Shown here piece after piece: positions 1 to 12,101 of a stretch of DNA of 64,000 nucleotides. Origin of the DNA: Mikania micrantha (Eukaryota > Streptophyta > Magnoliopsida > Asterales > Asteraceae); NCBI GenBank assembly GCA_009363875.1, contig CM018695.1, positions 64,165,433 through 64,229,432 on the forward strand. Direction: 5' to 3'. The notes beneath the pieces were generated by a model that ran no database searches, was not told the origin of the DNA, and was given only the letters and a program-made list of their open reading frames with translations. Positions within the stretch are counted from its first letter, which is position 1. Each line of letters begins with the position of its first letter. The translations under genes were made by a program, and so were the position numbers.

Positions 1-550
1 AGAAATTACTGAAATGAAACTTTTTTTATTTATGTTTTTGTCTAAAATTGCCCCAAAAAAAATAAATGAATTTTTAGATAAAATTCGAAAATCAATTTTG
101 TTAATGAATTTTTCTTATGGCAATTTAAGTTAGGATTCTTTTTTCAAGCAGAGCTGACAACTCTATCCTAGTTAGGAGCTGTCGCCATTTGGGCGTGGCT
201 CTCTCTGGGAACTAAGTCTAAGCGCAACGGTAAGGCCGCTGGCCCTGCGGGATGGCGGGCACCCGCGGGAACACCGCCCCCCTCCCCCGGCGGGAACGAA
301 TTTGTGGGTTCAGCGGGTACCGCTTCCCGCTCTACCCCTCTCACACAACCGGCGTGAATGATTCTCTCATCTCTCTCAAATGGGGAAGTTTTCCGATGGG
401 TGACCACTGTGGGGTTTTAAGATTTTCAGTGGGGTGATGACGTGGCAGGAAATTTCGGTGAGGAGGGATTTTCAGTGGGGTGACCACTGTGGATAGTCTA
501 AGAAGGTGTGGTTGTCTTAAAACCCAACTAAATAATAAAATCTAAATTTA
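1..550. other. Unclassified repeat end, no gene
   Basis: An AT-rich start is followed by an unusually GC-rich block at about 180-500. The motif GGGTGACCACTGTGG occurs at 398-412 and again at 478-492, and GATTTTCAGTGGGGTGA occurs at 421-437 and 467-483, so the block is internally duplicated. This looks like the end of a DNA transposon, but the other end is outside the window. The short ORFs here have no recognisable domain. Confidence 0.4.
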
Positions 551-1773
551 TCTTATATAATAAATCAATGTTTTTGTTTGTCATATGTCATGCAATGGAG
601 CATGTTTCATTTTTGTTTCCCTCCTAAAACTTGGATCATTAAATAATTTATTAACACTCCTTTATTAATAGTGATAACAAATTAGACAAATTATTACTTT
701 AACTTTTTTCTTATATTTAATAAAATATGTATACAAATAAATAATTAAGGCATGAATATCTTACACTTTTAATATAAAAATTTAATAATATGTTTAAAGT
801 ATATTGAAAAAAGCAAATAACTAAACAAAATAAAAATAAAATAGATACATTATAAAACAACTTGTAAACTATACAAATAATGATTTTATTGAACATGAGA
901 ATATGAAAAACCTGAATTGAAAGTGTATATTCATATATTTTTATAATAAAATTAAATAGGTATATTATAAAACAAATCGTACAAATAATGATTTTATTAA
1001 TAATAAGAATATTAAAACCCTAAATTATTTCATGTATACTCATATATTTTTATATTTTAACTTACTATTTTAACTAAATAATATAAAACTTTTAAATCTT
1101 TTCAATTTTAGGTAAGTAACAAAAATTAAGGAGTTATTTATATATTTTACAATTTATGGTATAATTATAGTTCATAAAAATTAATTTGTTTATGTATATA
1201 TAAATATTTTTACTTATTCAGCTAATTATATAATAAAATATGAAAATTAAGTTTAATATTTATATATTCTATTTCTTTTGTTTTTTTTTGACAACAACTT
1301 ATTTTAAATTGTTATTATTTGTTTATAACTCTTAATATAAAATATAGAAATAGCTGGTAACATTTATTGTCATTGTAGTCATTTAGTTTTTGTTTTTCAA
1401 TGTGGATCTATTATTTAATTATTGATATCCATTATTTAATCATGAATTGTGAATTATAGATATGAAAAATAATTATTATTAAGCAAATGAAATTAATCTG
1501 CAATTAGTCATAGAGTTTTTAGTTAGACTTCTTTTCTTATCTAAACTTATATTTAGGTTTCTTATTATCATTAACTTCAAATTATGTTCATTAAAATATA
1601 TAATAATAATAATAGTAGTAGTAGTAATTATTTTCCATGAATTATTTTTAAATATTTTAAAATATTTAGCTTCAAGTGTAATTCTTTTTTTTTTTATAGA
1701 CATGACTTTTTTTATTAAAAAATATATAACATTTTGTATATTTAACCCGTGTAACATACGGGATTTAACCTAG
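551..1773 (+). mobile_element. Non-autonomous Helitron
   Basis: The element begins 5'-TC (TCTTATATAATAAA) directly after an A and ends CTAG directly before a T, which is the Helitron A|T insertion pattern with no target duplication. The 3' end has a hairpin at about 1746-1762 (CCCGTGT, loop, ATACGGG, one G-T wobble) placed 7 nt before CTAG. The 5' end resembles that of the larger Helitron at 46110. The interior is AT-rich, with no Rep/helicase coding, so it depends on an autonomous partner. The 5' end is less certain than the 3' end. Confidence 0.7.
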
Positions 1774-2124
1774 TTAATTATATTTAACAATTACTAGATA
1801 ACATACATTAAATACAGTTTTGATATGGTTTGATGATTAGTTTGGGTCGCTATGGTTGTAAGGTAGCTAGGTGGGGGCATACCCTTTAATTTTTGAACAT
1901 CAATCTATGGTATAAAAATCAAAATAAATAAATATTAAATATATAATTCATAAACTGAAAACCCACTCTAACTTGTAAAAATCATCAAAACAATAAAAAA
2001 AAACATGTAACAAAAGTTGATTTTATTTTTTATAGGCTTACAGTATTATTTGGCTTATTTTTGTAAAAAAAATAAAAAAAGCAACGAGAGAATTTTTTAA
2101 AATAATATTTTGTAACATTACGTA

Positions 2125-2184
<60 letters not shown>

Positions 2185-2810
2185 TCTAATAAAATATTAC
2201 AAAAAAGGCACGCCTCAACTTTCATAAAATTTGAAAGTTTTTTCCCTATCTTCTTTAATTAAATACTAATAATTTTAAATATCTAATATATATACTTGTT
2301 AAAACTTAACAAATCATGATAAATATTAGTTATTTTTATCTTAAATATAACTTTTTTTTTTCTGAAATAGGGATTTAGGGCATAAGTTGTTGAATTAGGG
2401 TCATATGTGTTTAATTCACTTAATTTGCATCCCTAATTTTTGAATTAAGGAATTTGCTATGAAGAATGCTAGGAGAGTTTCACAAATCATCTGTTAATTA
2501 TTATTTTATGTATTTCACTAAACTTGACGCTATGATTCATGATTATAATTTGGTCGTATAATTAGTCGTCTCTTACGGAAAATTTTTATATACTTGAATG
2601 AATTAGGTGTGTTTTTTCCCCGGCTTGTCTTGGCACTCAAATTCTTAAAGTCGCCCCAGTTTTAAACAATCTTAGGTTGAGATCCTTAGGGGAACACCTC
2701 ATGGCTGGTGGAGAGAACGAACACCCTGCAACTCCCATGTAGACCGGGTCATATAGGGGAGATTTGGAAGACATTTGTTGAACGACAGATTTATATAAAT
2801 AAATAAATAT
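1774..2810. other. Intergenic, no gene seen
   Basis: AT-rich sequence containing one microsatellite (2125-2179). The stretch at 2590-2790 is less AT-rich and may be an old transposon fragment, but I see no terminal structure or domain. Confidence 0.5.
2125..2179. repeat. (AC)n(AT)n compound microsatellite
   Basis: About thirteen AC dinucleotides run straight into about fourteen AT dinucleotides. Likely length-polymorphic. Confidence 0.95.
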
Positions 2811-3107
2811 AACCTTTAAATACAACGCCCATTTGCGGTGCACACATATAATGTATATATGTGTGGGCCCTTAAGAGCAAAAGTAAAAGTGCACTGATTT
2901 TAACGTTATTTTAATTATTTTGTGTAAATAACGTTAAAATCATTGGGATGATCAACTTCAAACGATAACTTTGAGCCGGTGACTCTTTCGGAGCAGTCTC
3001 TCTATCCCAATTGAAATAGGGGTAATGTTTGTATCTATTTTCCCCCCAGACCCTACTGAAAAGTGAGAATATACTGGGTAAGGTTGTTGTTTGAACCTTT
3101 AAATACA
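2811..3107 (+). mobile_element. SINE with 14-bp target duplication
   Basis: The body at 2825-3093 is flanked by perfect copies of AACCTTTAAATACA (2811-2824 and 3094-3107). The 3' half carries the layout typical of plant SINEs: a short inverted repeat around GGGGTAATG, then CCAGACCCTACT, GTGAGAATATACTGGGT and a TTG-rich tail. Established knowledge: this 3' domain is shared by many angiosperm SINE families that LINE machinery mobilises in trans. The 5' part has no clear tRNA A and B boxes, so the family origin is open. A second copy lies in the opposite orientation at 11085-11556. Confidence 0.8.
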
Positions 3108-4020
3108 TAAACTATCTTAACTATAAATAAATTCGTTTGTTGTACTTTTTTTTTCCTTCTAATATGTTGTACGTAACTTTATAAGTCCATTTGCATCTCT
3201 AGTTAAAGAATTTAGTGGGGTCTAGCTTCCATATTTTTTTTGTAAATGTACAAGTAACGAGGATTGAAAGTTAACGCGACATTTAGTTTTAAAGGATTGA
3301 ACTATTTGAAGTTTTGAACCGAAAGTAATAAGAATAAAATACAATAAATATGAAAAAAATAAACCATGAGTAAAAATCGTGTTCCTGCCAAATCACTGCA
3401 CATTTTTAAAAACCACTTTTAAGTTTCACATATAAGTAGATTCACTAGTCTAAGCCGAACAGGACGAGAGTATGCTTGTGTTTGGCTCATTTTAAAATAG
3501 AGCAGTTTGGTTTGGTTTGGTTTAGGTTTGCAAAACTGATCCAAATGTTGTGCTCATACTCGGCTCATTTACAAAATCAAGCGGTTTGGCTCGGCTCGGT
3601 TCGGTTTAAAAATAAAACTTAACACATATTCAAAATGTCTATATCAATTTAAACTCAACAATTATGAAAGGCATTAAGTTCAACCAATTATATATACAAA
3701 AGAAAATTGAAGTTCGCATATTACAAATTGTCATAATACCAAAACATCATAGAAAAATTGTTTCAAACATTTGAATAGTTCATTAACATCATCATTAGAA
3801 AATTGTGCCGATTGCTAGTTAGGGACTAGGATCGTGGGAGAGAGACTAAGGGGTCTATCGTCTCCGATGAGCGGCAGAGATTGTGGGTGAAGGATACATG
3901 ACTAACAAATATTTAAGTAATGTACTTATTTTCAAATATAATCATAAACAAATATAAAAATAAGAAAATGAGTTCATATATTGATTTTATATTCAAAATA
4001 TTAGGATCAGTCTAGATATG
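3108..4020. other. Intergenic, no gene seen
   Basis: AT-rich, with a low-complexity GGTTTGGTTTGG / GGCTCGGCTCGG stretch at about 3500-3605. No ORF with a recognisable domain and no complete element ends. Confidence 0.5.
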
Positions 4021-4028
4021 GTGTGTTT

Positions 4029-4408
4029 TAGGGGCGTTCAAAAATCCGATATCTGAAAAAATCCGAAATCCTAATCGTATCCGAAACCCGAAAAAACCGA
4101 TCCGAATCAAAGATTTGGATATTTGGATAGATTCGGATCGGATATCCGTTTTCCGAATTCGGATCGGATATCGGATATCCAAAATCATCTTTATTCGGAT
4201 CGGATATCCGAATTCAATCCGAATAACCGGGTTGTGCGGGTTGTTTGGATTATTCGGATGAAAAAATAGGTTTACTCGGGTTTTTCAGATAGAAAATTTT
4301 CGAATTCGGATCGGGTCGGGTTTCGGATAAGGTTTTAAAATTTTAAATCCGAACAATCCGATCCGAATAACCCGAATAAACCGTTATCCGATCCGATGAA
4401 CACCCCTA
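4029..4408. mobile_element. hAT-type MITE, 380 bp
   Basis: Terminal inverted repeats TAGGGGCGTTCA / TGAACACCCCTA are flanked by a perfect 8-bp duplication GTGTGTTT (4021-4028 and 4409-4416), the hAT signature. The interior is made of degenerate CGGAT / ATCCGA words, largely self-complementary, with no coding capacity. A relative with a different interior sits at 45363-45918. Confidence 0.9.
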
Positions 4409-4416
4409 GTGTGTTT

Positions 4417-5527
4417 CGTGAACGTGACTGCACGTCTAACTTCTCTAATAATTTGACGGGTAAACATTATGTTAGTTTAAATATAAAAATAAAAAATTAT
4501 ATTAGTTTAAATATATACATGTGTGTACACACATATAATTGAGTTATACTTTTATGAGCCAATACGGGCAAACCAATTAAGCGATTATCCGAGCGAGCTT
4601 ACCTTGGCTCGAGCTCATTTCGTTTAGAAACCAAACCGAACACTCTGCTTGTTTACAACCGAGCGAAATTTGAATGAGTTTTTTCGAGCTTTCTCCGAAC
4701 AAGCGTCGAGCAATTTTTGAGGCTTTTGGACAGCCAATCAGCCATACATATAACCTTGAAACCACTTTGATGTCCCAAAGGTGTATCTCTCTCCCCCTTT
4801 CTGGTCCTCAATGCCACCACCAGTCACTGCCATCCCCCATCGTTCTCCCTCCCCTTTGTAGGTGCCGCCACCATTACCGTTAACCGCCACAATCCATCGG
4901 TGAAAACACATCACCGATCCCCCCCTCTTGGGCAAGCAGCAATTTTTAGTCAGATTCGGAAAGGCAAACAAAGGAAAGACAATGGTCGTTACAAACTTGC
5001 CCCTCAATCTTGACAAAGGGAATTGGTATAGATGCATATTGCAAGACAGAGATGTACTCGGTACAGGCATCTGTGGCCGTCTGCCGACAGTGTTGGTGCT
5101 AATCGCGATTATCATCATTCACCGTGGCCTCTTCTCTAATGATGATGATGCAAACCACCATTTATGATGAGTGGTGTAGCAAGGGGAAAACTGCTCATAA
5201 AGTAGCAAATTGTTATATAGAAGAATATAATTACCAAAAGACTTTTGGTTCAATTGGATTCAGACGTGTATATAATAATGTTTTGATGAAAATGCTAAAA
5301 TAGACAATGCTTTAGAATTAGAATTATATCAAAAGCAATTTTTTTATGGAAATCAATGTATTTAATTTCTTTAAAATCTTATCTTTTGTGAATCATTTTC
5401 AATTAAGGGTCCATGGAATACAATACATGTACATAATTACATTGTTACCAGTCGGCATATCTTTCAAGTTACAGAAATCCATCATTAAAAATCAACTTTA
5501 ACCTTCTTGCTATTCCACGTAAGAGGA
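4417..5527. other. Intergenic 3' of the host gene
   Basis: Contains a GAGCTCG/GAGCGAGC-rich stretch (about 4560-4700), similar in style to the repeat at 10830-11780. The overlapping ORFs at 4674-5167 on both strands show no domain or convincing coding pattern. Polyadenylation of the minus-strand gene would fall in the AT-rich part near 5200-5520, but I cannot place it. Confidence 0.45.
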
Positions 5528-8500
5528 TCAATCCACCCGAGACTTGGCAGCCTGAAGCATTTCGATTATGAGCGTCTTTACATCCCTACAAAGTTTAAAA
5601 TTGAACACAAATGTTTAATAACCCAAGCACATTTGGCTCTTCATTTCTCACGGGGCTTGTGTTTATTTTTGGAAAACATAAACACAAGCCTCAAAGTGGA
5701 AAAATGTTACATTGAATGAACAAATGAGACATTTTTCATGACTTACTTTCTTTCTTTTGCATGTCTTGGGAATGCAACTCGAAGTTTAAAGTTTTTTTCT
5801 TGATAACCAGCCTACCATAAAGATGAAATACAAAAGGTTGTTATAACCAATTAAGGCACTATGGGCTACAAGGCCCATATTGGTGTGGTCAAACATACAA
5901 AGGTTGCAGCCCATGAGACCTCACATTCACACACCAAAAAATACAATCCGTATAGATCTATATGATTGGTATAGAGCTATACTACTCATATAGCCTTATA
6001 GTGCCCGTGATTATAAAAAATATACTACCTGTATAGGTCATGTGTCACCTGACAGAAATCTAACACGGCATAGCTATACAACTACCAATAACTTGACTCA
6101 AAACAAATGGTGAAAATCATAGTTTAAAGTTGTATTCAAGGACGAAAATAATTTACCTTTACATTGAAGCCGAGGCTATCAACGTCCAGCATGTATGCAA
6201 AGTCCACCTGCAGATTTGAGAAAAGTTCACATTTTTAACAAAATTCTTAAAAGAATTATATTTTTTTAGTGCAAACGAGAAACACGTACAATATAAGCAA
6301 CTAAATATTAGAGATTACTGGAATTGATGTTGAGTGTTGAACAATGAGTTTTGTATCATTTGCATGGTCTTTATTCATGTGCGACTGCATTGATACATAA
6401 TAAATTGTTTAATAAATATAATAAAAAAAGATTATATATACTGATGAAAAAATAAAAAAAATAATACCGTTATAGGTTTAGAAAACTGATATATTTGATC
6501 CACCTTTGCTTCTCTGAACTCATCGTTGGTGAACTCTGTAAAAACTAAATTTGAGAAATAATCGAAACCATTCTCAAGTGGATCTTAATTCTCACTTGAA
6601 AACCATTTTTTTCAACATGAATTCTGCAAGTTAGTTGATTTAACAATTTAAATAATTTAAAAAGGAAACAAACCTCCTGATTGAAACAAAGATGTAGCAA
6701 CACCATAAACAAAGCTTACGACTTTTGGTTCAATGCGTAAAAACAGAAAGTCATCAAAGTCAACCTTCATTATACCCAAGTGATGGAATCAAATAAAAAG
6801 ACTGAATGCATAAAAACACATATATATGAGTAGCAGAGAAGCCAATTATGGACTGATTTACAAGTAAATTGGTTGATTTTTTTTTTTTTTTGGATTTGGG
6901 CTTTGTTTTATCTCAAACGGGTCATATCAAGAAAAATAGCAAAAAAAAAGAAAAAGAACATTTCATATGAGCCGAGCATGATAAACATGCTGAAATTAGC
7001 CAGAAGCCGTCTTTAGCGCATGCAATATCCAATCATTTTATCCAAAATCATATTATTATCGTATTTATAATCAAACATTGCTTTTTGATAATATAAAATT
7101 GGAAGAGTGTCTGCAGGTTAACAGTAACACGACCCATACAAGAAAAGATGTATCATCTCGCACCCATTTTAATCTCTTACCCATCTTGCCCGCCCAGCAC
7201 CCATTCAATCAACAACAAACTTTACCCAAGATGCATCAGGATGTCTAGCCATATATGTTGTACGAACCGCATCTCTCTCATTTTCAAGAACCTGCATTAA
7301 TAATAATAATTTAAGAATATTGGATAGTATATCAAATGATGGTTCAAAGAAAAGTTATCAAACACAATAAATCAAATGAAACAAAAAATTTAAACATAAT
7401 TACTGAGTAACTGATTATTAACTAAAAGTAAGCGTAAAAGATTTCAGGGTTGGAGAAAGTGACTGCTCACAAAAACAGCAACACCGTGTAGAGTTATTAT
7501 TATATCTGTTCTATCCTCTGAATCTTTAGCAATAAGCAATGAGCATTTAGGATTAACCAGGAGGTCCTGTAAAATACCAAAATTAATATCATCCTGAAAA
7601 TAATCTTGAAAAATTTCTTAAAAGTGCATAACTCTTTTTTTTTTTTTTTGTATACATTTTATAATCTTTATAAATGAAATTAAGAACTAAATGTAAAAGT
7701 GGGACTTTTAAGTTTCTACCCATTTAATTATGAATGAACTAATTCTGGGCATGTCTTATTTCTAACCAGCCTAGTTTGGGTGGCATATAAAATATAGTTA
7801 AAAAAAGGGGTGAACGGGCCAGAAGTCAGCCAACAATTGTATTTTAATGTATACAAATGCTTAGTTCTCTTTATTAAAAATTTGAATCATTAATGTGACC
7901 AAACATAGAACATTCAGCATTTACATAAACTATTTTAAAACTTGACAAAAAATACTGCAGGTTAATCCAACACGTTGAAACTTAAACTAGTTATTAAAGC
8001 AAATATACACATTTAGTAGTAACAAATTCAATGATTCTAAAATTCAATTTTACGAACCTTTGTATGATTTGCTAAATTACTGACTGCCAATATTGGAGAT
8101 CCTTTATCATCACAAGCAAAATCAACCATTGATCCTGACGGATAACCCTCATGTTTCTACAAAATACATGAAGTTGAAATAATTATTTACTGAAACATAG
8201 GAACTAAATCAAGAGCGGGCATATCACATTACAATACACTTTCACATTTTTAAGTTTTATAGTCAAGTTGATGCTTTTCAAATCCAAGTTGTCACGTGTT
8301 CATTTCGTTAGAATAAAAAACATGTCTTGTTATTATAACCAATTATACATGTGAATTTATATCCTCCTTTCCTCCTAAGGTACATAAATCAAAATCAATT
8401 AATGACTCCAACATTTAACAACAAAGGTAAAATCTGTCAAGTGAAATATATAATAACTGCAACGGGGTGATTATCTATTTGCTAATGTTGATCATAAACC

Positions 8501-9385
8501 CAAGAAAGATCATCCAACAATACCTACTAATGTAACTCACTTAAACAATTATATTTTCTTCTAAAAGTAATTGAGAGATTATCTGTTTGCTAAAACTAAT
8601 GTTGATTTTTAGGTTGATGAATTCTTTCTGCTAGGAAATAGAACACGAGGAAGAAAGAACCTGAGAGAAAGTCGAAAGCATGCCACGAATGTTGTGATTA
8701 AGGATAGTTTTAACTTCCTCGATCCAAGGCAGTCTAGCAGCCTTTTCCTACAATGACAAACAAAACTTTAATCAAAATCAACTACACAATTAACATTGCC
8801 AAATCCTCCTAATTTGTATGCCTAATCCATCTTCTTAACGATCGATGATATGATCGCAGATTGATGCTCCAATGCTCTATAATCACTATAGATTATTGAA
8901 AATGTCATGATCATATTATAAGGAAAATAATTAGGAATATTCTTTAACAGGATTTAGCATCTCTCCAATAAACTGCTTAACAATTAGTCTAAACTATAAA
9001 CACACACACTAGAGTCAAATTCATGCAACAAAAGTACCTGATGAGCTTTGATCAGCTGAGAAACTTCATCAGCGGCATCATTCTAGTAAATCCAACGGTT
9101 AGACTCTCACAAAAACCGATCATAAGTAAAGAAAACAATCAAATACGCGTAATTCCCGATCATTTCCGTAATCGAACAAAGTAGAATGCAAATTCACCTA
9201 AGTATATGTACAACTAACAGTAATTAAGATCAAGACCTAAAAAGAGGATGGTTCATATAAAGATTCTAGTGATACTCTCATTAATTGTTCTGATCACGCT
9301 GTTACCGGAACTTTAACTAAATCGATCGAAGCAATTCTGAAATGGATTTGAAAAAACATAAACTCACTTGAGAAAATGAATCCAT
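5528..9385 (-). CDS. FMN-binding split-barrel protein, PNPOx/HugZ-like, 12 exons
   Basis: I assembled this gene by hand from GT-AG introns that keep one frame. Coding exons (minus strand, first to last): 9368-9385, 9038-9082, 8661-8747, 8058-8156, 7471-7566, 7226-7291, 6674-6764, 6468-6535, 6319-6384, 6157-6207, 5747-5811, 5528-5585; together 810 nt, 269 codons plus stop. Residues about 25-170 form the pyridoxamine-5'-phosphate-oxidase-like split barrel (GYPSGSMVDF at 54-63, RIEPKVV in exon 7). Residues about 190-269 form the C-terminal DUF2470/HugZ-like part, with SHMNKDHA at 191-198 and LDSLGFNVK in exon 10. The relatives are the Arabidopsis At3g03890/At3g21140-type proteins; some members bind FMN or haem and act in plastids. 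No lesion is seen, so it is probably functional. The chosen start gives no transit peptide, which is unusual for the family. Haem oxygenase activity cannot be read from the sequence. Confidence 0.88.
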
Positions 9386-9475
9386 GGCGGAAAACAACGG
9401 CGATCGTGGTGGTTGTGTAGAAGAGAGAAGCAGAAATGATAATTTTGGAAGAAGCAACAACGATTTCTTGGGGGG

Positions 9476-9483
9476 TTTTTATA
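9476..9483 (-). promoter_or_regulatory. TATA box of the split-barrel gene
   Basis: TATAAAAA on the minus strand lies about 90 bp upstream of the ATG at 9385. It predicts transcription starting near 9440-9450 and a pyrimidine-rich 5' UTR of about 60 nt. This favours the ATG at 9385 as the start codon. Confidence 0.6.
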
Positions 9484-9528
9484 TTAATTAAACTTAATAA
9501 TTTACTAAATTAAAATTAATTAATAAAT

Positions 9529-9796
9529 GAGTAAATTACGGTTTTACCCCTGTTTTTAAGTGTTTTAACTATTTCGGACAAAAAATGAAATCTTTTATCA
9601 ATTCAGCTCATGTTGTTTAAATAACTAACGTTTTTGGCCCCTACCCATGTTTAGCTTTTGGGCCAAGAAAATTATAATAGTTAAGTTTGAGAGGTTAAAA
9701 CTAATAAATCATATGAGCTGAATTGATATAAGATTATATTTTGAGTCGAAATAGTTAAAACACTTATACCATATGGGCTAAAACCATAATTTACTC
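9529..9796. mobile_element. Foldback MITE, Mutator-type, 268 bp
   Basis: Ends GAGTAAATTACGGTTTT and its complement AAAACCATAATTTACTC; the similarity extends inward as a long imperfect inverted repeat. The flanks match at 7 of 9 bases (TTAATAAAT / ATAATTAAT), an aged 9-bp duplication. Same family as 10081-10356. It lies about 45 bp beyond the TATA box of the host gene. Confidence 0.8.
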
Positions 9797-9805
9797 ATAA
9801 TTAAT

Positions 9806-10071
9806 TAATGCGTGTAGTTGTCCACTGGATCGAGGTGTTAATATTTTTTATTTTAAGATTTTCAAAGGTTTCGAACAATGTTTTTATAATTGTACCAAAC
9901 ATAAAACCGTTACTAGAAATAACGGTCTGACGGGTTGGTTTTCGGTCCGACCAGCCGGTCTAGTCCAATCGTGAAACAAAGATCCTGATCGATCATGATA
10001 ATCGAATACAATAATTAAATTTTATAAGAAAAGATTAAGGGCACAAAAAAATAATATATGTTTTGTTATCG
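9806..10071. other. Spacer between two MITEs
   Basis: AT-rich, with a short GGTTGGTTTTCGGTCCGACC low-complexity patch near 9935-9965. Nothing coding. Confidence 0.5.
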
Positions 10072-10080
10072 TTGCTTAAA

Positions 10081-10356
10081 GAGTAAATTATGGTTTTGGC
10101 CCATGTGGTTTAAGTGTTTTAACTATTTTAACCTAAAATAGAATCATTTATCAATGCAACCCTTATGCTTTAAACAACCAACGGTTTTGCCCCCTCAAAC
10201 CTAACTATTATAACAGTTTTGTCTCTCAAAGCTAACTATGGTTGGGGCTAAAAATGTTGGTTGTTTAAACCATATGAGCTGAATTGATAGAAGATTTTTA
10301 TTGTGTTGAAATGGTTAAAACATTTAAACCAAAAGAGCAAAAACCGTAATTTACTC
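10081..10356. mobile_element. Foldback MITE, Mutator-type, 276 bp
   Basis: Ends GAGTAAATTATGG and CCGTAATTTACTC, flanked by a perfect 9-bp duplication TTGCTTAAA (10072-10080 and 10357-10365). The interior is an imperfect inverted repeat with no ORF. The 9-bp duplication points to Mutator-like transposase. Confidence 0.88.
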
Positions 10357-10365
10357 TTGCTTAAA

Positions 10366-10829
10366 TAATTATGGTAATTTATGGTTGATATGTGTGAAGC
10401 GTCCAACTTTGAAACTTATGACTCACATTTAGAATGGTTAATAAGTTGGCAAGTGTCATTATCGCTTATATCAAAGATTTCAATTTTCAACTTTGAGAGT
10501 TCGAGAGTTGTGTTTTTAAGTTGATAAGTTTAATTTAACTTTAAACTATGGCTAAACAAACCTCAACTATATCCTACAATTAACCGATAACTGACCCGAA
10601 ATCACATCGAAATTAGCATACATAACCAACAATTTTGGTTAACAATTTATAAAAAGCCGCTAAATCCATTATGATTATGGTTAAGGCTGCCCATAACTTG
10701 GCATTTAACTAAAACCAAACCAATAGAATTATTTTTGATTTTGCTTATGTCTAGTAACATGTGTTTTCTTAACGAACATGAAAATGTGTTTTTATCGTCA
10801 GGAGAGTAAACGAATAAAGTTGAGTTCAA
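10366..10829. other. Intergenic, no gene seen
   Basis: AT-rich sequence. The minus-strand ORF in it (10647-10829) has no recognisable domain. Confidence 0.5.
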
Positions 10830-11066
10830 GCCTTGTTTTAATTTAGAGAGCTCAAGCTCAACTGACTTGGAACTTTATAAGCTCGAGCTCGATTCATAAG
10901 AAAGTCTCAAGCTCGACTAACTTGGAACTTTACAAGCTCGGACTCGGTTCATAATAAATTTTCTAACTTGAGCTAGAGCTCAGCTCGGCTCAGCTCGTAT
11001 CATGTAGTATTCAGCTATTTAATTAGTTTATTTTTGTTACTAATTTTATATATATTTATAACTATA

Positions 11067-11574
11067 CTTTTCATATATAACTTAACAAACAAACTTACCC
11101 AATATATTCTCACTTTTTAGTAGGGTCTGGAGGGAAGGATAGACACAAACATTACCCCTATTCAAGTAGGGATAGAGAGCATGGACGAAGGTTTATTAGG
11201 GCCGGGGGGGGCGACCGCCCCCCCTCTTTTTCCGTCCGTAGTGTTAATTTTTCGACCGAAATGTTATTTTTAGTTAAAAATAGTGGTTTCGCCCCCCCTC
11301 GATTCAAAAATTTAACATGCATTTCGGGTTTCAAAAATTTTCGCCCCCCCTCTTACTCCGCTCAAGCTCCGTCACTGATAGAGAGGCTGCTCCGAAGAAG
11401 TCCTCAACTCAAAGTCATCGTTTGAAGTTAATCATCCCAACACTTTTAACGTTATTTTCCTTTTAGGAAAATAACGTTAAAATTAGTGCAATTTTTCTTT
11501 GGCCCCTTGAAGGCCCACACATATATACATTATATGTGTACACCGCAGATGGGGCGCTTTTCATATATGACTTA
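11067..11574 (-). mobile_element. SINE, minus strand, with 18-bp duplication
   Basis: The body at 11085-11556 is the same family as the SINE at 2825, in opposite orientation. Flanks CTTTTCATATATAACTTA (11067-11084) and CTTTTCATATATGACTTA (11557-11574) differ at one base. The tail reads TTTGTTTGTT on the minus strand. It is longer than its sister because a 197-bp element is inserted at 11180-11376. Confidence 0.8.
11180..11376. mobile_element. Small transposon nested in the SINE
   Basis: Flanked by a perfect 9-bp duplication GATAGAGAG (11171-11179 and 11377-11385) that is single-copy in the sister SINE. The ends (CATGGACGAAGG / AGTGACGGAGC on the other strand) are weakly inverted. The interior has runs of G and C (GGGGGGGGCGACCGCCCCCC). 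Probably a Mutator-type non-autonomous element. Confidence 0.65.
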
Positions 11575-11780
11575 TTATACATGATTTTATTATATCATAA
11601 TTTTATATATAAAAAATAATTATTTATACAAATATACACTTATTAGATTTAATAAAAACCTATATAAATAAAAAGTTTATTTAAGCTTGAGAGTAGGGTC
11701 GAGCCCAATGTGTTAAGCTCGAGTTTAGACTTGACAACTAAAGAACCATATTTCAATGTTCGAGCTCAGGGTCGGGGTGC

Positions 11781-12101
11781 GACGGGACTGTTCATAACAC
11801 GTGACGCTAATTAAGTTTCATAATTTAATCATACAAAATTCAATACATGCTCAAATCAAGTAGTTTTCAACATAACAGTAGATAAATTAAACATTGTTTT
11901 TATTTACTACACTAGGTCCATAGCATCGTACGTGTAGCATCAATTTGACAACACTCAAACGGCATTTCCTGCAACATGTATAAAAATAGAGTCAACTAAA
12001 AAGTTGGTGAGTAGTCATAGGTTTAAACTATATGTAATAAAATTGAGACTTTTGCGATTCATATGTCAAGGTAGATTCCAAGCATGTATGTATAAAAGTA
12101 T
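11781..12101. other. Intergenic, no gene seen
   Basis: Left flank of the retrotransposon nest. No recognisable feature. Confidence 0.5.

Larger units (their letters stand above)
10830..11780. repeat. GCTCGAG-rich dispersed repeat, interrupted by a SINE
   Basis: Both ends are rich in GAGCTCAAGCTC / GCTCGAGCTCG words, and the middle is AT-rich. The AT-rich part (11035-11084 plus 11575-11670) is recognisably similar to 51555-51690, which lacks the SINE and so shows what the empty site looked like. The element class is unknown. Confidence 0.55.

Noticed and set aside
168..437. ORFs on both strands in the GC-rich start of the window
   Set aside because: Short, mutually overlapping and within an internally duplicated repeat; no domain.
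2637..2843. 68-aa minus-strand ORF
   Set aside because: Runs across a SINE boundary and target duplication, so it cannot be an original gene.
4738..5118. 126-aa minus-strand ORF near the 3' side of the host gene
   Set aside because: No recognisable domain, overlaps other ORFs on the opposite strand, and is outside the assembled gene.
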